Numbered from the stretch's first letter, positions 45,795 through 63,994 are shown. The stretch: DNA of 64,000 nucleotides from Synaphobranchus kaupii (GCA_029718625.1 CM056388.1:1808651-1872650); one strand, 5' to 3'. Numbers and translations: made by a program. The notes: generated by a model not told the origin, from the sequence alone.

Positions 45795-46800
45795 ACACCT
45801 TCAATACCCCCACACAGTCCCCACCCTCAATACCCCCACACAGTCCCCACCCTCAATACCCCACACAGTCCCCACAGTCAATACCCCACACAGTCCCCAC
45901 AGTCAATACCCCACACAGTCCCCACACTCAATATCTCACACAGTCCCCACCCTCAATACCCCCACACAGTCCCCACACTCAATATCTCACACAGTCCCCA
46001 CCCTCAATACCCCACACAGTCCCCACACTCAATATCTCATACAGTCCCCACCCTCAATACCCCACACAGTCCCCACACTCAATACCCCACACAGTCCCCA
46101 CACTCAATATCTCACACAGTCCCCACCCTCAATACCCCACACAGTCCCCACCCTTAATACCCCACACAGTCCCACACTCAATATCTCACACAGTCCCCAC
46201 GCTCAATACCCCACACAGTCCCCACCCTCAATACCACACACAGTCCCCACACTCAATACCCCCACACAGTCCCCACACTCAATATCTCACACAGTCCCCA
46301 CGCTCAATACCCCACACAGTCCCCACCCTCAATACCCCACACAGTCCCCACACTCAATACCCCCACACAGTCCCCACACTCAATACCCCCACACAGTCCC
46401 CACACTCAATATCTCACACAGTCCCCACAGTCAATACCCCACACAGTCCCCACACTCAATACCCCACACAGTCCCCACACTCAATATCTCACACAGTCCA
46501 CGCACTCAATACCCCACACAGTCCACAAGCTCAATATCCCACACAGTCCCCACACTCAATACCCCCACACAGTCCCCACACTCAATACCCCCACACAGTC
46601 CCCACACTCAATATCTCACACAGTCCCCACAGTCAATACCCCACACAGTCCCCACACTCAATACCCCACACAGTCCCCACACTCAATATCTCACACAGTC
46701 CACGCACTCAATACCCCACACAGTCCACAAGCTCAATATCCCACACAGTCCCCACACTCAATACCCCACAGAGTCCACAAGCTCAATATCCCACAGTCCA
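45795..46800. repeat. 25-bp minisatellite, about 40 copies
   Basis: Unit acacagtccccacactcaat plus acccc, with alternating variants (tatctc, accctc, cagtc, 26-bp forms). Lacking stops, it yields overlapping plus-strand frames of about 400 codons, which I do not regard as genes. Confidence 0.96.
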
Positions 46801-46859
46801 CAGAGCATGCACAGAGGAAGTGGTCACTGGCCCTGTCACCTAATAATGCTCTTTTAAAT

Positions 46860-48400
46860 TAAAACACATCTCTTATTCTCTTATGTCCTCCCTGAAGGAA
46901 ATGTGCCACTTTATTTGCCACTTGTCACCCCTCTGTTCCACAAGCTCACTCACTGTGCCCTAGTTTCCCTCCCGTCATGCGTTGGTTATATGTTACACGT
47001 GGTATGACCTAGTTTAGAAGCGGTCGAGTCGGAACAACAGAACATATTATCGATACGAGACCTCCAGCAGTACCTCGCCATGTCAGACATGCAGCAAAAC
47101 TCCCTACTGAGCATTTCTTACGAACACATCCGGGGAATTTCCCATGGACCAACCAGGCCAGTTATAAGGAAGCTGTCAAAGTGAAAAAAGAGTTGTTATT
47201 GTAAACTTTCATAAACTATTCTATGCAAATGAGGCCTTCAAAAAAATGATAAATAAACCAATATTTTATACAGGGCCAATGACAATGCAGTCGACACACA
47301 GTGCTTTACAGTCAACCTGGTGATTATGGTAGATTTCAGGTTGTAATTTAAGAAACTTCTATAGATAAAGTTCAAAAGCCATGTAATGCTATCTATGTTC
47401 TGTTGGTCTAATTTTATGTGCTAAGTTTTTTTTTATCTTATCCTGTTTCTATTGTTTTGGAATGCGCTTTTGAGCGACTTGTTCTGAAAAGCACTATATA
47501 AATAAAGTTATTATTATTAGGATCAATAGCACATTGACAGTATTGATGCCTTAAGGGTAACTAAGCACCTGTGAACTTTGGCAGCTGTTGACTAAGAGGT
47601 TTATTCTCCTTTTGATATAAAAAAAATAATATTTATCAAGGACAAGGAAGGGCCTTGAAAACATCTGGGAAAAAAACAATATTTAATTTAATGAAATAAA
47701 CACGCCATACATTGGTATTTTACGTGGCGTATTTTACCAATGTATGTCGTGTTTACGCCATTAAAGCAGATCGTATTTTTTTCCAGATGATTTCAAAGCC
47801 CTTCCTCGTCCTTGGTAAGCTCTCCTAATACAGAACAAGACGTGCTTCCTGGCACAACGTTTGCAATTACGGCTCAAGGCGCCCCCTGGTGGTAGTGCTG
47901 TAATAAGAGGCGCGAGTTGGGCTGAGTTACATTCATACAGTCAGTTCAGGAAATTTATTAAAATTCAATAAATAAACTATTACAAAAATAATTTAAGAAC
48001 ATTATGGACCTTTTTGAAAATTAATACATTTTTGTGAATTGACTAAATTGAAATTCAGTCAATCACAATTGACCCCAACAGGAAACTTTGAGAGCAGCCG
48101 TACATCCACATATGGATTCCTCTGGTGACAGTAAAGACAGTGAAGTATACAATTTAGTATATTAAATTAGTAGTATATAATTTAACGATTCACAGCACAG
48201 GTCTTTGTTTTAGTTGCTCCACATTATTTGTTTCAGTGAAGACTGTTCACTTGGTTTCCTCATGACTATGGCACACAGTTACAAAGATTTAGCAAATATC
48301 TTTTGGACGTGTGATGGTTGACGACTATAGCTAAGCACTGGTTTTTAATGGGCACTTAATTCATCAATCAAGACAGAGAAAGTTCACCATGAGGTGCTGA
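46860..48400. other. No gene; LINE 3' tail at 47440-47520
   Basis: At 47452-47519, tggaatgcgcttttgagcga, cttgttctgaaaagcactat and ataaataaagttattattat form the 3' end of an L2/CR1-type LINE, severely 5'-truncated. At 47590-47820, a palindromic repeat (catttctggg..., ggtattttacgtggcgtatt) has arms converging on the sequence near 47735. The rest is AT-rich. Confidence 0.55.
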
Positions 48401-48407
48401 GCATACT

Positions 48408-48530
48408 GCGAATGGACAGAATGCACTAGTGAGTATACTGCGAGTGAACAGAATGCACTAGTGAGCATACTGCGAGTGAACAGAATGCACTAGTGAGCAT
48501 ACTGCGAGTGAACAGAATGCACTAGTATCC
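48408..48530. repeat. 32-bp tandem repeat, four copies
   Basis: Units of gagcatactgcgagtgaaca followed by gaatgcactagt. Confidence 0.92.
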
Positions 48531-48874
48531 CTTACACATGGAAACTCAAGGAAAATTACTTCATAATTGTGTGTCCTTGGAAAAAAATGTATCTTCATAT
48601 GGAGGTTAGCAAGTGCTAGAGAGTGGATAAAAAAAGTCTAATCTTCACTCATTTTTTTCCACTGTGTGTGAGAGCCAGCATCTAGGCAGAGATTTAATTA
48701 GTTTTTGTCAACACAGATTCAAAACCCGTCTAATTGCCTGTAGCAGAAGCATTAGCCTTAATTGCTAATTATATAAAAATCAATAAAGGCCGGAAGGTGG
48801 CGCAGGAGACAGTTCTGGAGGCCGGCGGCGGCGCGGGCAGGACGGCTCAGGAGGATGGCGCCGCAGGCAGGACC

Positions 48875-49285
48875 GCTCAGGACAGGCGGATAGCTGGCTC
48901 TGCAGCTCAGGACAGGCGGATAGCTGGCTCTGCAGCTCAGGACAGGCGGATAGCTGGCTCTGCAGCTGGACAGGAGGGCTGGAAGGGGACCGGACAGGAG
49001 GGCTGGAAGGGGACCGGACAGGAGGGCTGGAAGGGGACCGGACAGGAGGGCTGGAACGTGACCGGACAGGAGGGCTGGAACGTGGCCGGACAGGAGGGCT
49101 GAACGTGACCGGACAGGGGGGCTGGAACGTGACCGGACAGGGGGGCTGGAACATGACCGGACAGGGGGGCTGGAACGTGACCGGACAGGGGGGCTGGAAC
49201 GTGGCGGGACAGGAGGGCTGGAATGTGGCGGGACAGGAGGGCTGGAATGTGGCGGGACAGGAGGGCTGGAATGTGTCGGGACAGG
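48875..49285. repeat. Compound minisatellite: 30-bp then 24-bp units
   Basis: Three 30-bp units (ctcaggacaggcggatagct plus ggctctgcag) are followed by about 13 units of 23-24 bp (gacaggagggctggaacgtg plus accg or gccg). Frames of 120-200 codons open on both strands follow from the period. Confidence 0.93.
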
Positions 49286-50344
49286 GGCAAACACGGACGG
49301 GTGGAAAATGGATCCTCCGTCGACGGGTAGCTGAGTCTGTTGACGGAGCCGGGAACCAGGACCCCCTTGTCTTCTCCTGGGCCCATAGTTTCCCGGACAC
49401 AGGACCAGGCAGGTCCCGTTGAAGGGTGACGGTTGGGGTTGGGTCGTTGAAGGGGTTGTGGGCTCAGGGCTGGCCGGCTGGAGGGTCAGGACTCCGAGTC
49501 TAACAGAGTGGGAGGTGGGCTGATAAAGAGTCCGGGGTGATGGGTGGTGAAACAGATACTATGGAATAAACAAAACAACTCGGGCAGATTCTTGGGAAAA
49601 ACAAGGCAACACAGAAGCAAAAATATAGGTAAGGAACTCGCGAAGACAAACTGAAATAACAGGGTTTAAATACACAGGGAGAAGATTACACAAAAAGGAA
49701 TCAGGTGTGAGGGGGAGGGGAAATGGGAGAGTACACAGGTGAGAACAATGAGGTTTAACAAGGACCAATAAAACAATGATGGGGGAAACGTAAGACACGG
49801 ACTGGAATAGACATAGACACAATGATAACAGACGGCCTGGGGTTAGTAGGTAAACAAGTGCACAGCTCAGAGGGTAGAAACACGAAAGTGGACACGTGCA
49901 GAGAATGCGAAATCAGATAGATACAGGGATAGGATAACGAGGAGGGAAATGACAGCTGCAGGTAGAAGCTCAAGATGAATTAGTAATTAGTAATGTTAGT
50001 AGTGAACTCAAAAACCCTAATGTTAGTAGGTTAGCTGGTTAGTATTATATTACACGTTAGTTTGTTAGCACGTTAGTATTAAATCTAATCTAACAGTTAG
50101 TATGATTAGTACATTTGTATTATATACAAATATAAATAAAGTCAGAAGGAAGAAAACGAGATATGAAATACAGAGGAAACCCGAATGTTCCCAAAATCAC
50201 CCGAATAGTGCAATGACAAAGACAGGGAGTGGAATCTGAGGAACATGGAACGCGGACTGACAATCGCGAGGGAAATGCAGGAAGAAAAAAGGAAGAAATT
50301 AGGAAACATAACAAATAAAACAGACAGAACTACAGGATCCTAAC
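49286..50344. other. Probable dispersed repeat; no gene seen
   Basis: Purine-rich sequence (gaatcaggtgtgagggggag, gaaatgggagagtacacagg) in the style of long fish interspersed repeats. A short palindromic TTAGTA/GTTAGT-rich part lies at 49980-50110. Family not identified. Confidence 0.35.
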
Positions 50345-50955
50345 ACCTTGAACTAGATAGGGTTCCTCCATGGAGACACAGAGGAGCCTTTTGGAACCCT
50401 TTCTTCTGAGAGTGGAGATGGGGTTCCTCTATGGAGACACAGAGGAGCCTTTTGGAACCCTTTCTTCTGAGAGTGTAGATAGGGTTCCTCTATGGAGACG
50501 CAGAGGAGCCTTTTGGAACCCTTTCTTCTGAGAGTGTAGATAGCGTTCCACTATGGTGACACAGAGGAGCTTTTGGAACCCTTTCTTCTGAGAGTGGAGA
50601 TGGGGTTCCTCTATGGAGACGCAGAGGAGCCTTTTGGAACCCCTTCTTCTGAGAGTGTAGATAGGGTTCCTCTATGGAGACACAGAGGAGCCTTTTGGAA
50701 CCCTTTCTTCTGAGAGTGTAGATAGGGTTCCTCTATGGAGACACAGAGGAGCCTTTTGGAACCCTTTCTTCTGAGAGTGTAGATAGGGTTCCTCTATGGA
50801 GATGCAGAGGAGCCTTTTGGAACCCTTTCCTCTGAGTGTAGATAGGGTTCCTCTATGGAGATGCAGAGGAGCCTTTTGGAACCCTTTCTTCTGAGAGTGG
50901 AGATGGGGTTCCTCTATGGAGACACAGAGGAGCCTTTTGGAACCCTTTCTGGCAC
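50345..50955. repeat. 61-bp minisatellite, about 10 copies
   Basis: Unit gatagggttcctctatggag, acacagaggagccttttgga, accctttcttctgagagtgt plus a. Variants involve gacgcag, gatgcag and gtggagatg. Confidence 0.95.
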
Positions 50956-52140
50956 TTAATGTTCTGCTGTTATGTTTATTCACTGCTCATTCGACAAGAA
51001 TCAGAAATACCCCCATACACTGCCATCCAAGATATAAGCAAATGTTTCCATATGAACAAACAAGTTTTCCAATTGTGATGCGACAAAATTAGTTATAAAT
51101 CAAAAAATTGATTGATTAGCGATCAATAAAAGATGTGGATTTTACATATAACAATTTTTATTTGGATGCCAAAGAAAATATTAAGAATCAGATACAATAG
51201 CATCAAGAATTTTAAATTAAAAAACCAACAGCGACCAACAGACTTAATCAGTAAGATTAATAAGTACCCACTCAGACAGGTTTGCAGTGTTCCATACTGA
51301 CTTCCAATTAATGAACCTTTGAGTTTTATTTATGAAATCTTATTCACAGTTATTGTAAAGTAGACTCATTACACACATCCATCCTAAATCATTGAATCAA
51401 TGGCAGACGCACAGAAGCAGATGAACTGATGAATAACTGACTGAACAGATAAAGTAATTTACAAACCATAAACCGAGACTACAGTGGGACAAGTATTACA
51501 AAACATCAATATACATTTTGTCAATTTAATGAATGAATGGAATCTTCACATAACAAGTTATGGATGAATTGTACGCATCTATTAAAAATAAGTAGAGCTG
51601 TCAGCACCAATCCACTGAAAGTGGAGATTTGTAAGTGTTGTTGCACTATTTGTTATGTTGTTCAGAGGCAAATTGCCTCCTATTCCCTGCATTCTGGTGA
51701 CATTTATGGAGATTACAAGCGTATGGGAAACCAGAGGGGCTGGGCCATAAAGATAGTGTTGAGTTACAGACAGGTCATTACGTGTCTTCAATGGTCGAGT
51801 TTCAGCAAATGGCTAATGGGCTTTTCATTACAAATAGCGTGTCTGTATCGCAGCATGTGCTTATGGGAGCACACAACCCCGCTAACAGGTACCATGCTAA
51901 CAGCGCTTGCAGATTCTTGCAGAAATTGTGGCCAATCTGTTCACTGCTCTCATTAATCAACGGAAGTGTAAAAGTCATTTGAACCACATGCTGAGAGGAC
52001 TGCAGCAGCGGATTCCACGTCCTGTGGGGTCACATCCTCTGTGGTGGCTGGTGTGATACAAGACACAGAGCTGTTTCCCCCAAATTCCTCCAGGGAAGGG
52101 GGGCTCACCAGGGGGGTGGCTACATTGTCTGTGGAGGTGA
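50956..52140. other. No gene seen
   Basis: AT-rich at first, then mixed. Open frames around 51537-51987 on both strands have no recognisable product. Confidence 0.35.
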
Positions 52141-52149
52141 CAAAAACTT

Positions 52150-53173
52150 GTGGACAAGTCTACCCTATTCAGGTGATTATTTGGACTGGCAATCTTGTGG
52201 ATGGTAAATCCTGTCCGTAAGGTTCCCCTGAATGGACTAAGTGCTTATAACATGCAGTGTTCCCCTCTTCACATGTTGCTGTGAGTGATAAGGCCTAAAC
52301 CCTCAAGTCCCACAGTCTTCTCCTGCCACTCCCCGAAGGACCCCCAGAGGCACAAGTGCAACCGGACCCATACCCTGCCGCGGGAAGCTAGCCTAAGCGA
52401 CTGCCGTCAGCAGTCCACCCAACTGGACCCGAGCTCAAGGAGCCAAAATGGATTCCGACAGGGAAAGAGGTGCTTCCCCGCCCGTTGGTAGAGAGGTCTT
52501 GACCGCACTTTTCCGCCTGTGGATCGTCCAGCTGCCTGTCACAGGAGACAGAGCCCCCCCGCACGCTGTGCAGAATTGGTAGAGACACTGTGGAATTAGG
52601 CCGCCTTTCACTCACACAGTTACAACATTAAGGGGAATAAGCACTGCATGTTATCCAAGGAAGTCCAGGGAGCCTCTTCCCTTGCCAGTCCAGATACCCT
52701 GACATTGGAGAAGGAATTGACTGAACCAAGGTGCCATGACAGCAGTGACAAAAAAAAAAAAATGTCTGCACCACACCGGATCATCACAATGGGACTAGTA
52801 AACTGGACATGGACTAATTGTTTTAAAGATGGTTAATGAACCATTAGGACAGTTGTTTTCATGCAGCTATCATTGTACAATGATATATATAATGTCCAAA
52901 TGTGTGGTTGTACTGATGATGGAACGATAGGCTCTTAGCAGCTGCATGCACCTATCGTTCCAAGAGAGGGAATGACGGGATGTTGCCTAATGTCTTTTGC
53001 TGTTTCTCTCTCCCTCTCTCTGTCTCTCTCTCTCGGCCTCTCTCTCTCGGCCTCTCTCTGTCCCCCCCCCCCCCATCCCTACCACCACATTTTAACCTAA
53101 TACCATGCCCATGTTGTGTTTAAGTCCCTTTTATAGAGTGAGAGTGTAGGTGCCCCGCCAAATACTGTTCATG
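52150..53173 (+). mobile_element. First copy of a tandemly duplicated ~1.02-kb element
   Basis: Begins near ggacaagtctaccctattca and includes ggcaatcttgtggatggtaa, ctgccgtcagcagtccaccc and aaaatggattccgacaggga. It then has a 12-bp-stem hairpin (52920-52962), a purine tract (caagagaggga) and a C/T-rich region before the next copy starts. The purine tract followed by TG resembles the junction of a polypurine tract with a 3' LTR, so a retroelement 3' region is possible. Family not recognised. Confidence 0.6.
52920..52962. other. Hairpin in element copy 1 (12-bp perfect stem)
   Basis: Arms tggaacgatagg (52920-52931) and cctatcgttcca (52951-52962), 19-nt loop containing ttagcagctgcatgca. Confidence 0.95.
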
Positions 53174-54300
53174 GACACTTATGGACAAGTCTGCCCTATT
53201 CATGTGAGTATTTAGACTGGCAATCCCGTGGACGGTAAACCCTGTCCGTAAGGTACCCCTGCATGGACTGACAGCGGTCATAACATGCAGTGCTATCATT
53301 AATTGTTCCGCTCTTCACATGTTGCGGTGAGTGATAATGCCTAAGCCCTCAACTCCCACAGTCTTCTCCTGCCATTCCCTAAAGGACACCCACAGACACA
53401 AGTGCAAACAAGTGCAACCGGTCCCACACCCTGCCACGGGAAGCTAGCCTAAGCAACTGCCGTCAGCAGTCCACCCAATTGGATCCAGGCTAAAGGAGCC
53501 TAAATGGATTCCGACAGGGAAAGAGGCGCTTCCCCGCCCGTCCGAAGAGAGGTCCTGACTGCCCTTTGCCACCTGTGGATCGTCCAGCTTCCTGTCACAG
53601 GAGACAGAGCCCCCGCACGCCGTGCAGAACTGGTAGAGACACTGTGGAGTAGGTTGCATTTCACTCACGCAATTGCAACAATAATGGAAAAAGCACTGCA
53701 TGTTACCCAAGTCCAGGGAACTTCTGGTCCCTTGCCAGTCTAGATACCTGGACACTGGAGAAGGAAGAGACTGAACCAGGGTGTCATAACAGCAGCGACA
53801 CAAAAGAGGGTCTAATAGAGATATGACTCTAGATCACAAAGGGACTAAACTGGGCATGGACTAAATGTTTTAAAAATGGTTGGTGAACCATTTGGACAGT
53901 TGTTTTTGTTGTTAGCAGGTAACTGCATCTTCAATGTCCAAATGTGTAATGTGATTCCTATTTGGTGATGTAAGAATAGGTTTTTAGCAGGTGCATGCAC
54001 CTATTCTTACAAGAGAGGGATGTAGGATATCTAATATTTCCCCCCTTCTCTCTATCTCTGTCACTCTCACCCCCCAACATCAAAGATAAGCCAGTCTTTG
54101 TCATAAATGACCCCTCTCCCCCCCCTCCCCCATACCTTAACCCAATCAGGACAGGGATGGTCTTCCTGTGGAGGTATTTTATGAGTGTACCGCAGAAAAA
54201 GAAGTTAGTCAATTGTGGAGTTTGTTTGGAGAAGTCATTCTTTTTGGTTCCTCGTGCGTTTCCTTTTGTTCCTGTTCAGCTGGAGGGTAAATAATTTGGC
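53174..54300 (+). mobile_element. Second copy of the ~1.02-kb element
   Basis: Repeats the order of the first copy (ggacaagtctgccctattca, ctgccgtcagcagtccaccc, aaatggattccgacagggaa, hairpin 53969-54011, acaagagagggatgtagg). A 79-codon frame (53504-53743) starts at the shared atggattccgac, but it is not open to the same extent in the first copy. Downstream (54180-54470) has TATA-like and aataaaat motifs that could belong to an LTR. Confidence 0.6.
53969..54011. other. Hairpin in element copy 2 (12-bp perfect stem)
   Basis: Arms tgtaagaatagg (53969-53980) and cctattcttaca (54000-54011), 19-nt loop ttagcaggtgcatgca. Three stem pairs differ from copy 1 and all three are compensated. Confidence 0.95.
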
Positions 54301-55984
54301 AATTTTTGGCTTATCTCTCTCTTTACTGGTATTTCCTAATTAATGTCTGGTTTAATGCCTTCACTTTTGTGAATTATAAGTAGTCAGCCTACATTCCTTA
54401 GTGAATGTATGATTTCAATTCATTATTCCAATTGACTGTTTTCGCTTAATAAAATTACTTAATCTCAAGACCTGATTTAGACTTTGTTTTGGCTTGTTGG
54501 TTGATCCACCAGGTTACTGTTCGACTTACCTATCAAAGAATTCAGCGATTTAATTGATGATTGTCATTTTTAATAATAATTATTAAATTAAATCACGTAA
54601 AGCTTATTTTGAATGTAGGTTAAGTGAGGGGTTCTAGCACGCAATATCGCTTGTGTTCAGTATTCAGAGTGCTGAACGTTTTAACAAGGGTATTGACAAG
54701 GGTATTGACTGTTGGAACCGCTGGATTCAGAAAATACACATTTTACCTAGTCCTCACTTACCCGACATAATGATGGAAATCAAGCTGGTACGTACGTGTC
54801 TCAATCAGAGACTACTGCAAGTGCACAAACTTTCATTCTGAAATGTTAATAAAAATGTAAATTATGTGGAGAGGCAATCTTTTGCATCTGCTAAATGAAT
54901 GTAATGTAATGTAATCACTTTGGTGTTTAAAAAACTATTTACACACACATGCACACACCACTATAATAAATGTAATTCGTACATGAACCCAGCTGCACGG
55001 TGTGGATGTGCTGTGTATGGTTTGGTTGAATTACAGAAAACCTGCTGGATTACAAAATTCCGTGAAATTATTGTAAAGGACAATGAATGGAACACTGCAT
55101 TAAAAACACCGTCAACTGAAATCTTTCATATAGCCCATCCCCCCCTCCCCCCTTCCAGGTCAGTGTATTTTCAGGCTAACCCCTCTCTGTCTCCTGCCCC
55201 TGTCATTCACAGGCGTTGCCATAGAGATGGGCGGGACTGTGACATGTAGGGCGAGTGAGCACTGGGGGGCGGGGCGGAGGGCAGGTGTAACCAATGCTCT
55301 TGTTGCAAGAGAAACATCTACAGTGTGTTCTTGTGTATGTGTGTTTGAGTGTGTGAGTTACACCAGTTATAACAACACTTCAGTGTAGTCAATAAGGGTC
55401 AACATTGAATTATTGCAGTGTTATAGCACATAGCAAATTTTACTATCTGCTATAAAGCCTACATTACAGTCATGAACTTTACACATACAGACCAACACAC
55501 GCTCAGAGTGCACAGGAAAGTTTGCAAAGTAAAATATCTTTAATCCTGTTTTACCGACACTTTTACATAATTTATTCTTATAACACCTTATTGACAACAG
55601 ACAAGACGTAAATATTAATGAATCCACAACAACAAGTGCTTTACAATTCCTTAACAATACAGCATCATTTTTTACTGAAAACATGGTGGGGAAATTTTAT
55701 TTATTTATTTATTTTGAATTAAAACTTAAATAGTGGCTTCAAAATCTGAACACAGAGGGTTTCACCCTTAAAATGTAACAAATTTCTTCAACTGTTGCAA
55801 TGCCACTCCCTACATGCCAATGACTGACTCTACTTGAGTCCGTTTATGAAGGAATTAGTTGTTACTCAGCACTTAATTGGTCAATTAAAGAAGGTGATTA
55901 CACAGTTAACTCACCTCACCTGGTTTCTTTGGTCTGCTTTTCTTTTGTTGTTGCTGACTTTAAGGTGAAAACAAAAAGCAGCAG
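54301..55984. other. No gene seen; possible ptprj polyadenylation region
   Basis: Unique-looking DNA. At 55697-55711 the plus strand reads ttatttatttattt, which on the minus strand gives overlapping AATAAA signals about 2.3 kb downstream of the ptprj stop codon. These could end the ptprj transcript; nothing else supports it. Confidence 0.25.
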
Positions 55985-56300
55985 AACCTGGGGTTCTCCA
56001 GGGGGGTACAGCACAAAGCAGGATTACTGAGTTAGCTGGATAACTGCACTGAGTAAAACCCAGAACAGCTCTTTTTACATCAGTCCATGTTCCATATCTG
56101 GGAGGGTTTCGGGTTTTACTCAGTGCTGTTATCCAGCTAACTCAGTAATACTGCTTCGTAGTATAACCCCCTGGGACCTGTACCACAAAGCAGGATTACT
56201 AAAATTAGCCGGATAATGTCACCGACTAAAACCTGAAACCCTCCCAAATCTGGAACATGGACTGAAGTAAAAAGAGCTGCTCCTGATTTTAATCAGTGCA
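55985..56300. mobile_element. Two adjacent family C TIR elements
   Basis: At 55995-56170, gcaggattactgagttagct, ggataactgcactgagtaaa is followed by its inverse and gcttcgtagtataaccccc. A second, more diverged copy runs from 56172 (acctgtaccacaaagcagga) into the array. Both share arms with 35690-36060. Confidence 0.75.
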
Positions 56301-56462
56301 GTTATCCAGCCAACTCAGTAATCCTGCTTCTCTTACTCAGTGCAGTTATCCAGCTAACTCAGTAATCCTGCTTCTCTTACTCAGTGCAGTTATCCAGCTA
56401 ACTCAGTAATCCTGCTTCTATTACCCAGTGCAGTTATCCAGCTAACTCAGTAATCCTGCTTT
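56300..56462. repeat. 44-bp repeat of the family C terminus, four copies
   Basis: Tandem ttactcagtgcagttatcca, gctaactcagtaatcctgct units, the same unit that is amplified at 36018-36150. Confidence 0.92.
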
Positions 56463-58056
56463 GGGAAATACCCCCCTGGACTGCAGGCCCTTGCAAAACA
56501 AACAGACTGAACAACGGGACCTGGTGCAATGCACTACATGAGCAGTACCGACCAAAACAGCAACAACCCTGCAGCTTTACCTTGAGATTTACCTTCCAAT
56601 AGTTTTCTAAATGCGCAAACATCAACAGCCCAGCTCATTTTATCCAGCGCGTTCTGTCACCACTGTACCACAGGTATAAGCAAGGTCTACCTGCATCTTT
56701 GTTCTGAGGAATAATTTTGTAATTTTGCTTCTAACAAACACAAAGGGGGAAAAATGAAAAATGGAAATATAACGAGGCAGTTTTCCAGGAAGGTCTGTGA
56801 CATGAGTCAAGCGGTCCTTATTCTCCTATGCCCTTTGACCTGAGGCATCTTTGGGGTCATGGCCCCCAGGTAGAAATATGCGCAAAAAGCCAACAAGGTG
56901 AGGCAGAGGTGCGCTGTTACACAAAACAAAAAATCACATTTCAACAGCATGTAGCGACAATAATTTAGACTTACACATTCACTCTGCTGTGACTATATAA
57001 AAAAAAAACAATTCTTATATTCCTCATAGTCAAAACTAAAAATCTAATAGGTAATTATTACACAGTCAAAAAAATACACACATACAGTATGCAACCAGTG
57101 CATTCAGCCAAACGGCACTTAGAATGGTTCGATCTTAAAAAATAATTTTTTTAAATCAGCAAATAATCTCATACCTCATATCACACATACATGGTAATCT
57201 GAAAGCTGTATATCACATCACTGTACGACACTGAAAATTCCAGCATGGATTATTACTGTGCTAGATATTCACTCTCAGCAGTGTCTGTGTCAAATGAAAA
57301 TATATACTGTCATAGACGTTCATAACGTCTCTGATTTTGGTAAAAGGTTTCACTTCACTAAGTGCCAGACTTCCACAGTGCTCTGCTACAAAACAAAACC
57401 CCACCCTGCCCTCTACCCACCTCACCCCACCCGCAGTAAGAAACACACACAAAATGATTCCCAGTGTAAATGTCTTTCTGCCAGTGATTAGACTTCATAG
57501 TACCGGTGCAGGTCACGGCAGTACAGGTGAGCTCTGCTATTATGATGAACTGAAATTAATTGACTTGCTTCTAAAGCATATAAGGAAAAAGAAAATATCT
57601 ACAAATCCTGCCCTACATTTACAAAAAACGGTCCTGCATTGCATACATTGTGAAAATATATTTACCCTGATTAGAGGTATTAAAACAATCTGAAATGCAC
57701 CGGAAACGTATGTAATCATAAGCAATGTCATAAGTATGTAAAATAGCCTGTTTCTTCTTTACAAGGAATGTGCAAAGCTTGATGCATACAGTATTTCTGC
57801 ACTGTGAAATTATCACAAAAGTCTATAAAACTCTTCTCACAATAAAAACATTTTTTAAATGAAAAAAAAAAAACGATACAGATCATTAAAATATGTACAA
57901 CTTCCTGTAGAAAAGACATATAAATGTATCCTTAAGTCTTTTAACGTTTCTGGTGCAGTAGATAAACAATACAATCATTGTGGTAAGAGTTTCCCTGTGG
58001 AGAAGCAGGAGTATTCCGTGCTACAGACCATGAAGACGGAAGGTACCGGAATCGGC
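56463..58056 (-). other. Presumed ptprj 3' untranslated region or downstream DNA
   Basis: AT-rich, repeat-poor sequence directly 3' of the ptprj stop codon. No other gene seen. The 3' UTR length is not determined. Confidence 0.4.
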
Positions 58057-63672
<5,616 letters not shown>

Positions 63673-63804
63673 CTGCACGTAAACAATGAAAAAAACAGTG
63701 TCATAACTTAATAAAGTCACTTATTCTTGTTTTTTTTCTCGTCCCGGCTTCATCTTTTTATAAAGGTATATCATCGTTACGTTACGAGATCATAGACTCA
63801 TTTC

Positions 63805-63994
63805 CCAGAGGGCCACGGTGGATGCAGATTTTTGTGGTTTCCTTTCAAATCAACAACCAATTTAAGCCTAGGAAACACGGTGTGTGGGGGTCTTTATCCA
63901 ATTAGTGACTTAAATTAAGCACTTAACTCCCGGAACGCGCCAACAACCAACAGACACTGCGACCCTCCAGGACTGGAGTTTGAGATCCTTGCAC
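63805..63994. mobile_element. hAT MITE, family B, degraded copy
   Basis: Shares ttttgtggtttcctttcaaa, gtgacttaaattaagcactt and ggactggagtttgagatcc with the 24779-24984 element. The left terminus is altered. Confidence 0.75.

Noticed and set aside
45608..46857. Two plus-strand open frames of about 400 codons, rich in Pro, His, Ser and Thr
   Set aside because: They are alternative frames of a stop-free 25-bp minisatellite with mixed unit lengths. No non-repetitive domain is attached.
48734..49422. Collagen-like or Gly/Trp-rich repeat proteins on either strand
   Set aside because: The repeats come from a 24-bp minisatellite that is open in several frames on both strands. No splice or start context supports a gene.
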